A DNA stretch of 64,000 nucleotides from Actinoplanes sichuanensis (GCF_033097365.1 NZ_AP028461.1:1798001-1862000), one strand, 5' to 3'. Positions 32,901 through 41,692 are shown, counted from the first letter of the stretch. The notes: a model not told the origin generated them from the letters alone. A program made the numbers and translations.

Positions 32901-35400
32901 CGACACCGGCGTGCCCGCGCCGGACGCGGTGAACGCTCCGCCGCTCGCCGACGCGTGGCTCGACTCCACCTACAGCCAGGCCGGATCGGTACGCCTGATC
33001 GGACTGGCCCAGGACGACGGCGTACCCGGCACCCCACCGGCCGCGCAGTGGTCGGTGGTGTCCGCACCGGCCGGTGGCTCGGTGGCGTTCGACCCGGCCA
33101 CCTCGCCGGCCACCGTCGCCCGGTTCACCGTCTCCGGCCGTTACACGTTGCGCCTGACCGTCGGACAGTCCACGAAGGACGTCGTGGTCGACGCGACCGC
33201 ACTGGCCGAGGGTGAGATCAACGTGGCGTCGACGGCCACCCCCTCGGCCGGTTACACGGCCGGGTGGAACAACGTGAACGCGGTGAACGACGGTAAGCCG
33301 TCGCTGTTCACCGGGGGCGCGCAGACCGACCTGTGGGGCACCTGGACCGGCAACGAACCGGCCACCCGCTGGCTGCAGTACGACTTCCCACAGGCTGTCC
33401 GGGTGGACCGGGCGTCGATCGACTTCTGGTCCGACAGCACCACCGGCGGCAGCGGTGTCGCCGTGCCGTCCTCCTGGAAGATCCAGTATTGGGACGGGCT
33501 GAACTGGCAGGACGCCAACGGCTTCGTCGCGGCTGTTCGTGGCCGGACCAACGAGGTGTCGTTCGACCCGGTCACCACGACGCGGCTGCGGGCCACGTTC
33601 AACGCCCTGCCGAACGCGACCGGTACCGCCTGGTCGGCGGTCGGCGTCTCCGAGTGGCGGGTGTACGCGGCGGCGGCGAGTTCGATTCAGGGCGTCGACG
33701 TGCGTACCGACACCGGGGTCCTGCCGCAGTTGCCGGCGACCGTCGAGGTGACCTACGCCGACGGGACACGCCTGCCGGTCGCCGTGGCCTGGGGTGCCGT
33801 CGAGGCATCGCAGGTGGCGCAGGTCGGCGACTTCCGGGTGACCGGGTTCGTCGCCGGGACGACCCTGACCGCGTCCGCCCACGTGTGGGTGCGCGGCACC
33901 GACCCTGTGCAGATCAACACCGTCGACCCGGTCGCCGTGACGACCAGCGTCGGGGTCGCGCCGGTACTGCCCGCCGGGGTGACCGTCGGTTACAACGACG
34001 GCTCGCGGCAGAGCGGCATCGGGGTCACCTGGGCCGCGATCGATCCGGCGTCGTATGCCGCGGCGGGCACGTTCGAGGTGTCCGGGCAGGTCGCCGGCAC
34101 CGACAAACCGGCCACCGCCACCGTCACCGTCGGCTCCGGCGGACCGGCTGACACGTCATCGCCGGTCACCACGCTCACCGCCGATCCGGCCGACGCGTGG
34201 ACCTCCGCGGCTTCGGTGAGGGTGACCGCCACGGCCACCGACAACCGGGACCAGTCGCCGTCGATCGAGGTCGCGGTCGGCTCGGGGGACTGGCGCGACT
34301 ACAACGGGCCGGTCACCGTCGACGACGAAGGCGCGACGACCGTCAAGGCGCGGGCCACCGACGACGCCGGGAACGTCTCGGCGGTCACCCAGCGGATCGT
34401 CGGCATCGACCGGACCAGACCCACCGCGTCGGCGACGTTCGACTCCGCGGCCCGGGCCGTCACCATCACCGGCACGGACGCGCTGTCTGGGATCGGGGCG
34501 GTGCAGTACCGGCTGACCGTCGGCGGGGTCGTCACCCAGGACTGGACGACCGCCTCCGGCGCCGTGCCGATCGGATCGTCGGCGACCACCGTGGACTACC
34601 GCTCGGCCGACCTGGCCGGCAACACGTCCGACGTCGGGACCCTGCCGGTCGCGGCCGGTCAGTCGCCGGTCAACGTGGCCCGCACCGGCACCGCGTCGGC
34701 GTCCTACACCCCGGCCTGGATCACCGTCGACAACCTCAACGACGGCGTGCCACCGACCGGGGCTAACGGACCGAACACGGACGTGTGGAACACCTGGCCG
34801 CAGGTCGGGGACCAGTGGATTCAGCTCGACTGGGCCGCACCGGTGACCGTCGACCGGACCCGGATCTGGTTCACCTCCGACCTCGACGACTCCGGGGCCG
34901 GGGTGGCGCCGCCCAGCGTCTGGAAACTCCAGTACTGGGACGGGACGGCGTTCCGGGATGTCGGTCACCCCGGCGCCTACGGCACGTCGGCCACCTCGTG
35001 GAACACGGTGACGTTCGACAAGGTGACCACCACGCGGATGCGGGCGCTGCTCACCGCCGCGGGCACCGAGGAGGGCAAGGGCGCGCCGGGAGTCCAGGAG
35101 TGGGAGGTGTACGACGTGCCGGCCACCCCACCGTCGGCTGACGTCGAGGTCCAGGCCCGGGCCCAGTGCACGGCCGGGAAGGTGTACGTCGCCGTCACCG
35201 CCCGCAACACCGGTACCGCGCCGCTGAACATCCAGCTGATCACGCCGTACGGCACCCGAACCGTGCTCGACGTGGCCGCCGGGAAACCGGCCTACCAGGC
35301 GTTCAACAGCCGCCTGGCGATCCTGCCGGCCGGCACCGCCACGGTCCGGGTCGGCGACGTGGAACTGTCCGCCCCCTACGCGGCCCTCAGCTGCGGCTGA
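29983..35400 (+). CDS. giant secreted (alpha/alpha)6 glycosidase, GH121-like, with discoidin and Ig-like domains
   Basis: 1805 residues from ATG 29983 (GAGAGGTG about 10 bases upstream). Sec signal, cleavage near AHA-AP. Catalytic region about 30-790 resembles the MGH1/GH63/GH142/GH121 barrel group (for example YQFPTSMEG, NNYYPYSVGLMPN, NEFWADGSAANQS). Then F5/8-type discoidin domains at about 835-975, 1080-1230 and 1564-1710, an Ig-like domain near 990-1075, two Big_4-type domains (1230-1385), two Ig/OmpL47-like repeats (1392-1560), and a terminal module (about 1715-1805) shared with the next gene product. Synteny with hypBA2 suggests beta-L-arabinobiosidase; sequence alone supports only the barrel clan. 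Confidence 0.8.
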   Translation: MPTPRSIIGTTTTALLLLSVLSPVAAHAAPNANTPYPVFKGDANPVPDDRTGYHTRNQLQAIFDADLAAGAGSAPGRDFWIDRMLARTGNQPGGSNGDANQYLFSRGRAVFMKTHQPGVLGFGGEIAYIESLAQSGYTITASVGGTEVALTEDPAQRRQTPSYWQSVFTDSGAGLKVVQTKFITDANVAVTNLELSATNGAAKDVVLTARSPLARTAAGSDPELTGAVRAFNKLTDLFPRFSGDGFAPADGTLRRTVSVPASGAAATKLQLGLVAKEVPASATDYAHVRGLAPGAAFTEHVTAYNRWWAQNVPYLDTPEDNIDKTLFYRWWLMRYNFLDADLPGNDYQFPTSMEGVLGYNNAIVLTVGMFVDDLKYFRDPAYSYGPWLSAGEVAESGKYVDNPGDPANWSNSYTQYISEAAWRSYQLHGGPAAVARNLGEYAEYDVKGLLDAYDNDGNGLIEYNWGAMTGNDADAVSFDWRAGNLDRTESAYLYSNAKAAAAAYRTAGDTAKEAEMEAFAERIKAAVLQYLWEPARTTPDEMGHYGNLLKHRHVASGDLVPWKEINNYYPYSVGLMPNTAEYREGLRLFADDAQYPIFPFTTANQADKAAAAAQGDPGSNNFSVINSTVTFRMLSSVLRNYPTSYVNAEWYKKLLYWNAWAHYQGNGDNRYPDQNEFWADGSAANQSIGYRSWIHHTILGATNFTVIEDAMGLRPRSDAKIELDPIDIGWDHFTANNVRYRDRDLTVVWDAPGGTDYYESAPDGYSVYLDGQLAFTASALGKVVFDPATGDVESAVPVTVGSAPAVKAPQDVTFAADARITDVLAKAGVDPSVNVAQSRPTTASYSASGRGPAGAVNGTTINEPFWGTAGSTSASDQFTIDLQGSRTVDDVRVYFYKSTTTATVQGYAPPAQFLVEYHDGTSWQVVPGQSRFPAYPRGNLNQVRFPAVTATQLRVTVQHAPGFKTGIKEIQAYDTGVPAPDAVNAPPLADAWLDSTYSQAGSVRLIGLAQDDGVPGTPPAAQWSVVSAPAGGSVAFDPATSPATVARFTVSGRYTLRLTVGQSTKDVVVDATALAEGEINVASTATPSAGYTAGWNNVNAVNDGKPSLFTGGAQTDLWGTWTGNEPATRWLQYDFPQAVRVDRASIDFWSDSTTGGSGVAVPSSWKIQYWDGLNWQDANGFVAAVRGRTNEVSFDPVTTTRLRATFNALPNATGTAWSAVGVSEWRVYAAAASSIQGVDVRTDTGVLPQLPATVEVTYADGTRLPVAVAWGAVEASQVAQVGDFRVTGFVAGTTLTASAHVWVRGTDPVQINTVDPVAVTTSVGVAPVLPAGVTVGYNDGSRQSGIGVTWAAIDPASYAAAGTFEVSGQVAGTDKPATATVTVGSGGPADTSSPVTTLTADPADAWTSAASVRVTATATDNRDQSPSIEVAVGSGDWRDYNGPVTVDDEGATTVKARATDDAGNVSAVTQRIVGIDRTRPTASATFDSAARAVTITGTDALSGIGAVQYRLTVGGVVTQDWTTASGAVPIGSSATTVDYRSADLAGNTSDVGTLPVAAGQSPVNVARTGTASASYTPAWITVDNLNDGVPPTGANGPNTDVWNTWPQVGDQWIQLDWAAPVTVDRTRIWFTSDLDDSGAGVAPPSVWKLQYWDGTAFRDVGHPGAYGTSATSWNTVTFDKVTTTRMRALLTAAGTEEGKGAPGVQEWEVYDVPATPPSADVEVQARAQCTAGKVYVAVTARNTGTAPLNIQLITPYGTRTVLDVAAGKPAYQAFNSRLAILPAGTATVRVGDVELSAPYAALSCG

Positions 35401-35442
35401 TCGTCTCCCCGACCCCTCATCATCCGGACAGGAATCGCCACC

Positions 35443-38400
35443 GTGAGACCGCTCAAAGCGGCGGTCGCCGGGCTGGTCGCGGCCGGGCTGCTCCTCGTAG
35501 CGCCCGCCGCACCGGCCCGCGCGGCCGACCCGTACACGTTCACCCGGACCGTGAATCCGATCCTCGCCGACGGCTCCTACTACTCCGCCGACCCCGCACC
35601 TCTCGTCGCCGACGGGCAGCTGCACATCTACACCGGCCATGACGAGGCCGGGCCGGCCGTCAACGACTTCGTCATGAACGAGTGGGGCGTACTGCGTACC
35701 TCCGACGTCGCCGAGGGTGAGTGGACGCACCACCCGTCACTGATGCGCCCGGACGGGGTCTTCGCCTGGGCGTCGCCCGGCCGCGCCTACGCCGGTCAGG
35801 TCGTCCGCGGACCCGACGGCCGCTACTACTGGTACGTCCCCATCCACGAACGGGATTCGCCCGCGCCCAACAAGTTCGCCATCGGCGTCGCCGTGTCGAC
35901 CACCCCGACCGGGCCGTGGACCGACCACATCGGCAGGCCGCTGATCTCGCAACGCGTCCCGACCGCCAACACCATCGAGAACATCGACCCGACCATCCTC
36001 GTCGAGGGCCAGCGGGTGTTCGTCTACTGGGGAACCTTCGGGCAGCTGCGGATGCTCGAATTCCAGGCCGACATGAAGACACCGGTCGGCACCCAGCGGA
36101 CGGTCACCGGACTGACCGGCTACTTCGAGGCGCCGTGGCTGTTCGAACGCGGCAGCACCTACTACCTGGCCTACGCCGGCAACAACGCCGGGCCGACCTC
36201 GGCGTGCACCCCGGCGAGCTATCACGCCTGCATCGCCTACGCCACGGCGAGTGCACCGGACGGCCCGTGGACCTACCGCGGGACGATCCTGCCGCCGGTG
36301 TCGTCGACGACCAGCCACCCGGGGATCATCGAGTTCAACGGCCAGTGGTACCTCGTCTACCACACCGCCGACGCGGCCGGGGGCGGTCATTTCCGCAGGT
36401 CGGTGGCGATCGACAAGGTCGAGTGGGATGACACGGTCACACCGGCGCGGATCAAGCCGGTCGTCGTCACGCCGGTGAAGCAGGCCGACCGGACACCGCG
36501 CGCCAACATCGCCCAGGCCGCCGAGGTGACCGTGTCCAACGATCCGGTCCCCACCCAGTACTGGATCAAGGCACTCAACGACGAGATCGTGCGCGCCAAC
36601 CCGCTGCCGCCGGACATGTGGGGCACCTGGACCGCGGTCAACCCGAATCAACAATGGATCCAGTACACCTGGGATCAACCCATGCGGATCACCATGTCAC
36701 AGATCGAGTTCTGGAACGACCAGCCGCAAGGCACCGGAGTCGGAGTCGCCGCACCGGCGAAGTGGAAGATCCAGTACTGGGCTGACGGCCAGTGGACGGA
36801 CGTGCCGAACCCGAGCGGCTATCCGACCGGGACCCAGGGCTTCCAGAACACGACGTTCGATCCGGTCACCACCAGCCAGGTGCGGGCGGTCTTCGACGCG
36901 TCGACGAACGGGAGCACGTATTCGGCGGTCGCCGTCGAGGAGTGGAAGGTACTCGCGGCACAACCCGCCTCGATCGCGTCCGCACACGTCACCGTCGAGG
37001 TGGGCGAGACCGCGCTGCCCGGTGCGGTGCCCGTCGTCTTCGGGGACCAGACGCTGCGGGTGCCGGTGTACTGGGACGCGGTCGACCCGGCCGACGTCGC
37101 ACAACCGGGGACGTTCACGGTCGGCGGCAGTGTGCTCGGATATGCGGCCGGAAGGGTCAACGCCCAGGTCACGGTGATCTCACCGGGGGACACCGAAGGG
37201 GACGTCACCGCACCGGCGCTCACCCTCACCCCCAGCGGCAGTGCGGGGACCGGCGGATGGTTCCGGTCGGCGGTGAACGTGCGGGCCGCCGCAGTAGACG
37301 ACCGTGGCGGACGGATGACGATCCGGACCACTGTCGACGGCGTCGAATCCGTGGCGTCCGCCGTCCGCACCGTGGACACCACGGTCACCGGCGACGGGCG
37401 GCACACGGTCAGCGCCGTGGCCACCGACCGGGCCGGGAACGATTCAGACGCCGCCCAGCTCGGCGTGCACATCGACGCCACCGCGCCGACCGTGTCCGGG
37501 GCCGTCGCCGATCGCCGGGTGACCGTCAGCGGCGCCGATGCGACCTCGGGACTGGCCCGGCTCGAATACGCGATCGGTGCCGGGGCATGGACCGTCTACA
37601 CCGGCCCGGTCGGCGCACCCGACTCCGGGAAGCACACCGTGTCGTTCCGGGCCGTCGACCAGGCCGGGAACACGTCGGCCGTGCAGCAGGCGGTGCTTCC
37701 CGCCGACCTGTCCGGGCCGCTCACCGGCAACGTCGGGCCGATCGCCGTACCCACCGCGTCCTACACGGCCGGGTGGAACAGCGTCGGCGCGCTCAACGAC
37801 GACGCCGACCCGGCCTCGCCGGGCCAGGCGCAGATCTGGGGCACCTGGTCCGGGACCCGGCCGGCGAGCCAGTGGATCCAGTACGACTGGACGCGGGCGA
37901 TCCGGCTCACCGGAGCCTCGATCAAGTTCTGGCGGGACAGCGCGGCCGGCACCGGCGACGGCGTCGCCGAACCGGACGGCTGGCAGCTGCAATGGTGGGA
38001 CGGTTCCGCCTGGCAGGACGTCACCAACGCCTCCGGGTACGGGACCAGCAGCACCGCCTTCAACACGGTCACCTTCGATCCGGTCGTCACGTCCCGGCTG
38101 CGGGCGGTCATCGCGGCCGACGGGAACGGAAGCACCTACTCGGCGGTGGCCGTCACCGAGTGGCGGGTGACCGCCGACGAGTCGCCAGTGGTGCCGGTGA
38201 CCGTCACGGCGCAGCCACGATGTCTGGCCGGGAAGGTCTACCTGGCCGTCGCGGCACGTAACGGCCACACCGCACCGCTCGACATCGAGCTCGATTCGCC
38301 GTACGGAAAAAAGGTCTTTGTCGGTGTCGCGCCCGGCGCGAACGTCTACCAGTCGTTCGCCGCCCGGGTGGCTTCGGTGCCCGCCGGATCGGCCACCGCG

Positions 38401-38466
38401 ACCGCCGGGACCAGCGTCCTCACCGCCCCATACAACGCCTTGCAGTGCTCTGGAGGAAGCAGTTGA
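35443..38466 (+). CDS. secreted GH43 glycosidase with discoidin domains (HypAA-like by position)
   Basis: 1007 residues from GTG 35443, Sec signal cleaved near ARA-AD (about 28). Five-bladed GH43 domain about 30-345 with the catalytic triad visible: D50 (YSADPAP), D182 (ENIDPT) and E229 (YFEAPW). Then discoidin (355-500), Big_4-like (505-577), two Ig/OmpL47-like repeats (590-760), discoidin (763-905) and the same 90-residue C-terminal module as the preceding enzyme. GH43 enzymes cut arabinofuranosides or xylosides; the locus suggests alpha-L-arabinofuranosidase. The stop overlaps the TTG start of the WxL-like gene. Confidence 0.88.
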   Translation: MRPLKAAVAGLVAAGLLLVAPAAPARAADPYTFTRTVNPILADGSYYSADPAPLVADGQLHIYTGHDEAGPAVNDFVMNEWGVLRTSDVAEGEWTHHPSLMRPDGVFAWASPGRAYAGQVVRGPDGRYYWYVPIHERDSPAPNKFAIGVAVSTTPTGPWTDHIGRPLISQRVPTANTIENIDPTILVEGQRVFVYWGTFGQLRMLEFQADMKTPVGTQRTVTGLTGYFEAPWLFERGSTYYLAYAGNNAGPTSACTPASYHACIAYATASAPDGPWTYRGTILPPVSSTTSHPGIIEFNGQWYLVYHTADAAGGGHFRRSVAIDKVEWDDTVTPARIKPVVVTPVKQADRTPRANIAQAAEVTVSNDPVPTQYWIKALNDEIVRANPLPPDMWGTWTAVNPNQQWIQYTWDQPMRITMSQIEFWNDQPQGTGVGVAAPAKWKIQYWADGQWTDVPNPSGYPTGTQGFQNTTFDPVTTSQVRAVFDASTNGSTYSAVAVEEWKVLAAQPASIASAHVTVEVGETALPGAVPVVFGDQTLRVPVYWDAVDPADVAQPGTFTVGGSVLGYAAGRVNAQVTVISPGDTEGDVTAPALTLTPSGSAGTGGWFRSAVNVRAAAVDDRGGRMTIRTTVDGVESVASAVRTVDTTVTGDGRHTVSAVATDRAGNDSDAAQLGVHIDATAPTVSGAVADRRVTVSGADATSGLARLEYAIGAGAWTVYTGPVGAPDSGKHTVSFRAVDQAGNTSAVQQAVLPADLSGPLTGNVGPIAVPTASYTAGWNSVGALNDDADPASPGQAQIWGTWSGTRPASQWIQYDWTRAIRLTGASIKFWRDSAAGTGDGVAEPDGWQLQWWDGSAWQDVTNASGYGTSSTAFNTVTFDPVVTSRLRAVIAADGNGSTYSAVAVTEWRVTADESPVVPVTVTAQPRCLAGKVYLAVAARNGHTAPLDIELDSPYGKKVFVGVAPGANVYQSFAARVASVPAGSATATAGTSVLTAPYNALQCSGGSS

Positions 38467-39080
38467 AATCGATAACCCGGCTGAGCGTGGCCGCCGCCTG
38501 CTCGCTGTTCGTCGCCGCCGTGCCGTCGGTCGCGTCCGCCGACCCGGGCGATCCCGCCCAGGTCGAGGTGACCGTCGACATCACCGAGATCGAGGAACCG
38601 GGCGTGCTCGCCCTGACCGTCGCCGGCAACTCCGTCGCGTTGCAGGAGAACGGCTCCGACCTGCTGGTTCGCCAGTTCACCGGCACCCTGCCGACGGTCA
38701 CCGTCACCGACACCCGCACCGTCGACGAGATTCCGGCCGGTGCCGCGTGGGCCGTCCTCGGTAGTTCCAGCGACTTCACCGGAACCGCCGGGCAGGCCCC
38801 GATCAGTGCCGCCCACCTCGGCTGGAAACCGCGCCTGCTGAACGGCGGCAACAGCGGCCTGGTCTCCGAAGGTGAAGAGGTGGTGACCGTTCTCGATCAG
38901 CCCACCCAGCCCGGTAACAATGTCGGCCTCGTCGACCAGGAGCTGCTCGTCTCCACCTACGACTCGGCCGAGGTGACCGGCGGCGCGTACACCGTCAACG
39001 CCGGTCTCACCCTGCGCACCCCCGTCGACGTGGCCGCCGGCTCCTACCGGTCCACCCTCACCCTGTCCCTGTTCGAGTAA
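38463..39080 (+). CDS. secreted WxL-like surface protein
   Basis: 205 residues from TTG 38463, chosen because GGAGGA lies 6 bases upstream and the TTGA overlaps the GH43 stop; an in-frame upstream ATG lacks such a site. Sec signal (cleavage near ASA-DP). The body resembles the WxL domain of Gram-positive bacteria: a tryptophan motif (AWAVLGSSSDFTG) followed by ISAAHLGWKPRL and a short-strand ending LTLSLFE. WxL domains bind peptidoglycan or partner proteins at the wall. The next gene encodes a DUF916-type partner, the usual WxL operon arrangement. Family call is by pattern. Confidence 0.7.
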   Translation: MKSITRLSVAAACSLFVAAVPSVASADPGDPAQVEVTVDITEIEEPGVLALTVAGNSVALQENGSDLLVRQFTGTLPTVTVTDTRTVDEIPAGAAWAVLGSSSDFTGTAGQAPISAAHLGWKPRLLNGGNSGLVSEGEEVVTVLDQPTQPGNNVGLVDQELLVSTYDSAEVTGGAYTVNAGLTLRTPVDVAAGSYRSTLTLSLFE

Positions 39081-39091
39081 GGACACCCACC

Positions 39092-40039
39092 GTGCGCCGT
39101 GCCGTCGCCGTTCTCGCCGCCCTGGCCGTGCTGCTTCCCGCGGCACCGGCGGCGGCCGCGCCCACCAGTGTGACGTGGACGGTTCAGCCCGCGTCGGCCG
39201 CCGGACCGGACGGGCGCCGCTGGATCGAACGCACCCTCGACCCCGGCCGGCGGATCACCGAACACCTCGCCGTCCGCAACCTCGGCGACACGTCGGCGGT
39301 GTTCGCCCTGAGCGCCGCCGACGGTTACCTGACCGCCAAGGGCCGCTTCAACATGCTGCCCAGCGACCAGAAGTCGGTCGGTGGCGGCACCTGGGTCAGT
39401 GTCCCCGAGTCGGTGACGGTCGGCGCCGGCAAGACCGTGGTGGTTCCGTTTTCGATCACCGCCCCGGTCGGCATCACACCCGGTGACCATCCGGCCGGCA
39501 TCGCCGCCTCGATCGCCGGCCGCCAGGGCACGGTCCAGATCGAAAGCCGGGTCGGCTTCCGGTTGCTGCTGCGCGCGTCGGGCACCCTCCGGCCGTCGGT
39601 CACCGCCGACGAGATCAACATGCGGTACGCCGGCACCTGGAACCCGTTCCAGCCGGGCGCGGTGGAGGTCTCCTACACGTCCGCGAACACCGGAAACGTA
39701 CGCCTGGAGGTGCCCGGCACCGCGGCCGTGTCCTCGCCGGCCGGCACCCGGACGGTCCAGGTCACGGCGGGCGAGCTGCTGCCCGGCGGAACGCGCTCGG
39801 TCTCCACCCGGATCGACGGCGTGTGGGGTCTGGGCCGCCTCCGCACCACGGTGACCCTGACCCCGGCCGGCGCCCCACCGGCGACGGCCACCCTGACCAC
39901 CTGGGTGATGCCGTGGCCCCAACTCCTGGTCGTGGTGGCCGCCGCGTTGCTGATCGCGGCCTGGCGCCTCCGCCGTCGGCACCTCAGGTCGATGCTGGCC
40001 CGAGCCCGCGAGGAGGGCCGCCGCTCCGCGACGCGTTGA
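39092..40039 (+). CDS. DUF916/WxLIP-type membrane-anchored surface protein
   Basis: 315 residues from GTG 39092. Sec signal (1-24), two beta-sandwich regions typical of DUF916 (SVTWTVQPAS, LDPGRRITEHLAVRNLGD, VVVPFSITAPVGITPGDHPAGIAAS), then a membrane helix near 270-290 (LLVVVAAALLIAAW) and a basic cytoplasmic tail. DUF916/WxLIP proteins dock WxL proteins on the cell surface. It ends the arabinoside operon, suggesting the secreted glycosidases or their products are handled at the cell surface. Confidence 0.75.
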   Translation: MRRAVAVLAALAVLLPAAPAAAAPTSVTWTVQPASAAGPDGRRWIERTLDPGRRITEHLAVRNLGDTSAVFALSAADGYLTAKGRFNMLPSDQKSVGGGTWVSVPESVTVGAGKTVVVPFSITAPVGITPGDHPAGIAASIAGRQGTVQIESRVGFRLLLRASGTLRPSVTADEINMRYAGTWNPFQPGAVEVSYTSANTGNVRLEVPGTAAVSSPAGTRTVQVTAGELLPGGTRSVSTRIDGVWGLGRLRTTVTLTPAGAPPATATLTTWVMPWPQLLVVVAAALLIAAWRLRRRHLRSMLARAREEGRRSATR

Positions 40040-40279
40040 CGAAGTCGATCACCCTTGACGCATGAAGGTCCTGTGCCGGTCCCGATCCGGCGAGTGGGTG
40101 AAGTGGCGGGTCGGCCGCCGCCACCGAACGCCCCGAGATCCGCCGCAGGGTCCGCGGCCGCAGGGCAGGCGACGCCCTGTCCCGAGAGTGGGCGGCCATC
40201 ATCGAACGCGACGGCTTCCTGGACCCCACGGTCGCCGATGCGAGGCCCGCACCCGCTCGTAGCTGAGGCCGAGATCGAG
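40040..40279. other. 240-bp gap with a possible gene remnant
   Basis: Lies between two converging genes. One plus-strand frame (about 40104-40263) encodes a protein-like stretch (ATERPEIRRRV ... SREWAAIIERDGFLDP) ending at TGA but has no start codon and is cut by an upstream stop, so it looks like a decayed fragment. No terminator hairpin was obvious. Confidence 0.35.
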
Positions 40280-41659
40280 TCAGGACGCCGCCGGAGCCGG
40301 TTCCGGCGGCGCCGCCATCGGCGCCGGGTCGTCCTGGGACGACAGGGCAGTGGACGACAGGGCTGCCGGCACCGGCTCGACCGCGACAACCTCGTCGGCC
40401 GAACGCATTCGCGGCGCTGCGGGCATCCACGGCTTGAGGTTCTGAATGACCTGAGCATAGAAGTCGTCGATGGCGTCGAGCACTGAGTCGATGAACGACC
40501 CACGGCCGCGTCCGCGCTTCGTGCCCGCGGCCGAGGTCAGCGCGATCCGGAACGTGCGTAGTTCCTTGGACGGGTCGCCGATCAGGATTGCCGGGTTCTC
40601 CCGGACCACCCGCAACAGCTCGGCGCTGCCCGCGCCTCGGGCGTGCGCGGCATACGACTCCAGACGGACCGTCTCCGGCGCGTCTTTGAGCTGACGGACG
40701 AGCCAGTTGACCCGGGTCGTCTGACGGCCTTCGCGGGGAGCCTCGACGTCGACGTGGCAGGTGATCCGTGCGGCGCGAAGGTCCGCGGTCACCGACAACG
40801 TGCCGACCGCTCCGGGGATCCGCAGGGCCGCAGTCATCGTGCTGGTCGTGGCGAGCTGGCTGACCAGAGCCTGCGTCCGCGTCATCGGCTCGGCCAGCTC
40901 GCGGCGTGTCAGTGCGGGAACCACATCGGTCCCCAGCTGCCGGCCGAGCCGGAGGCCCGCGTACCGGACCAGCGCGTCGAACCGTCCGGCGATCTCCGGA
41001 ACTGCGTTGTCCGTCGGGCGCAGCGTTCCGGCGCTGACGGATTCGCGCACCGGCACCCAGGAGGATCCCATGTCGCTGAACTCCAGCGCACCGGACTTGG
41101 GGTGTTCCAGGTAGCGGATCAGCTCACCGAGGATCCATGCCTGGTCCGGGTCCGCGACACCGCGGTACTCCTTCTGCATCACCGCCACGGTCAGCACCTC
41201 TGACCAGGGAATGTGGTGGAGGGCGACCTTCTTCAGCTTGCGTTTGTCGATGCGGGTCGGGTGCTGCCCGGCCATCGGCGGAATCTCGTTCGAGATCGTG
41301 ATGAGTGCGTCGAAGCCCTGCTCCTTGGCGATATCGAGGTATCGCTCCAACTGTTCCGTCTGGAGCTCGTTCGACCCGGTCTTGACCTCGACCAGCGCCG
41401 TCCACTGTCGCTGGCCCCGGGTCACCCGGATCAGACCGTCCGGGAACGACTTGCCGTCACCGAGGGTAAAGGGCACCTCGATGAAGGTCTGCACCAGGCC
41501 TGCGGGCGCGCCATACGGCTGGGTCAGGGACCGTCCGAATTCCCGGACTGCGCTCATCACCGCGAGCAGCGCCGATGTGGCCCGCCGTTCCTGTTCGTCG
41601 GCACCGTTGATGCCGGACGTCGGAATCAGTCGTGCGGCGTGCCAGCTCTCTTCCGCCAT
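40280..41659 (-). CDS. PD-(D/E)XK nuclease-like protein
   Basis: 459 residues from ATG 41659, preceded by GAGGAG at good spacing. The first 140 residues show a PD-(D/E)XK pattern: E61 (FIEVPF), D74 (FPDGLIRV) and E91-V-K93 (ALVEVKTG), followed by helices (QLERYLDIAKEQGF) and a DALITIS strand. This fold occurs in restriction, repair and defence nucleases. Residues 140-459 are unassigned, with a Pro/Ala-rich tail. No methyltransferase or helicase is adjacent, so it is an orphan rather than a recognisable restriction system. Upstream lie two direct CGAAACC copies. Confidence 0.7.
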   Translation of the reverse strand: MAEESWHAARLIPTSGINGADEQERRATSALLAVMSAVREFGRSLTQPYGAPAGLVQTFIEVPFTLGDGKSFPDGLIRVTRGQRQWTALVEVKTGSNELQTEQLERYLDIAKEQGFDALITISNEIPPMAGQHPTRIDKRKLKKVALHHIPWSEVLTVAVMQKEYRGVADPDQAWILGELIRYLEHPKSGALEFSDMGSSWVPVRESVSAGTLRPTDNAVPEIAGRFDALVRYAGLRLGRQLGTDVVPALTRRELAEPMTRTQALVSQLATTSTMTAALRIPGAVGTLSVTADLRAARITCHVDVEAPREGRQTTRVNWLVRQLKDAPETVRLESYAAHARGAGSAELLRVVRENPAILIGDPSKELRTFRIALTSAAGTKRGRGRGSFIDSVLDAIDDFYAQVIQNLKPWMPAAPRMRSADEVVAVEPVPAALSSTALSSQDDPAPMAAPPEPAPAAS

Positions 41660-41674
41660 TGTCACTCCTCGTCA

Positions 41675-41692
41675 CGAAACCTTCGCGAAACC
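41675..41692. promoter_or_regulatory. paired CGAAACC direct repeats upstream of the nuclease-like gene
   Basis: CGAAACC occurs at 41675 and 41686; the first also reads CGAA-ACC-TTCG as a short palindrome. Related to the CGAAA half-sites at 22.3, 46.5 and 54.3 kb, but weaker. Confidence 0.35.

Noticed and set aside
29815..33882. 1355-codon minus-strand open frame opposite the giant secreted enzyme
   Set aside because: Same antisense effect; the plus strand has a signal peptide and recognisable domains throughout.
40104..40263. Intact small gene between the DUF916-type and nuclease-like genes
   Set aside because: The protein-like frame has no start codon and is interrupted upstream; kept only as a possible remnant.
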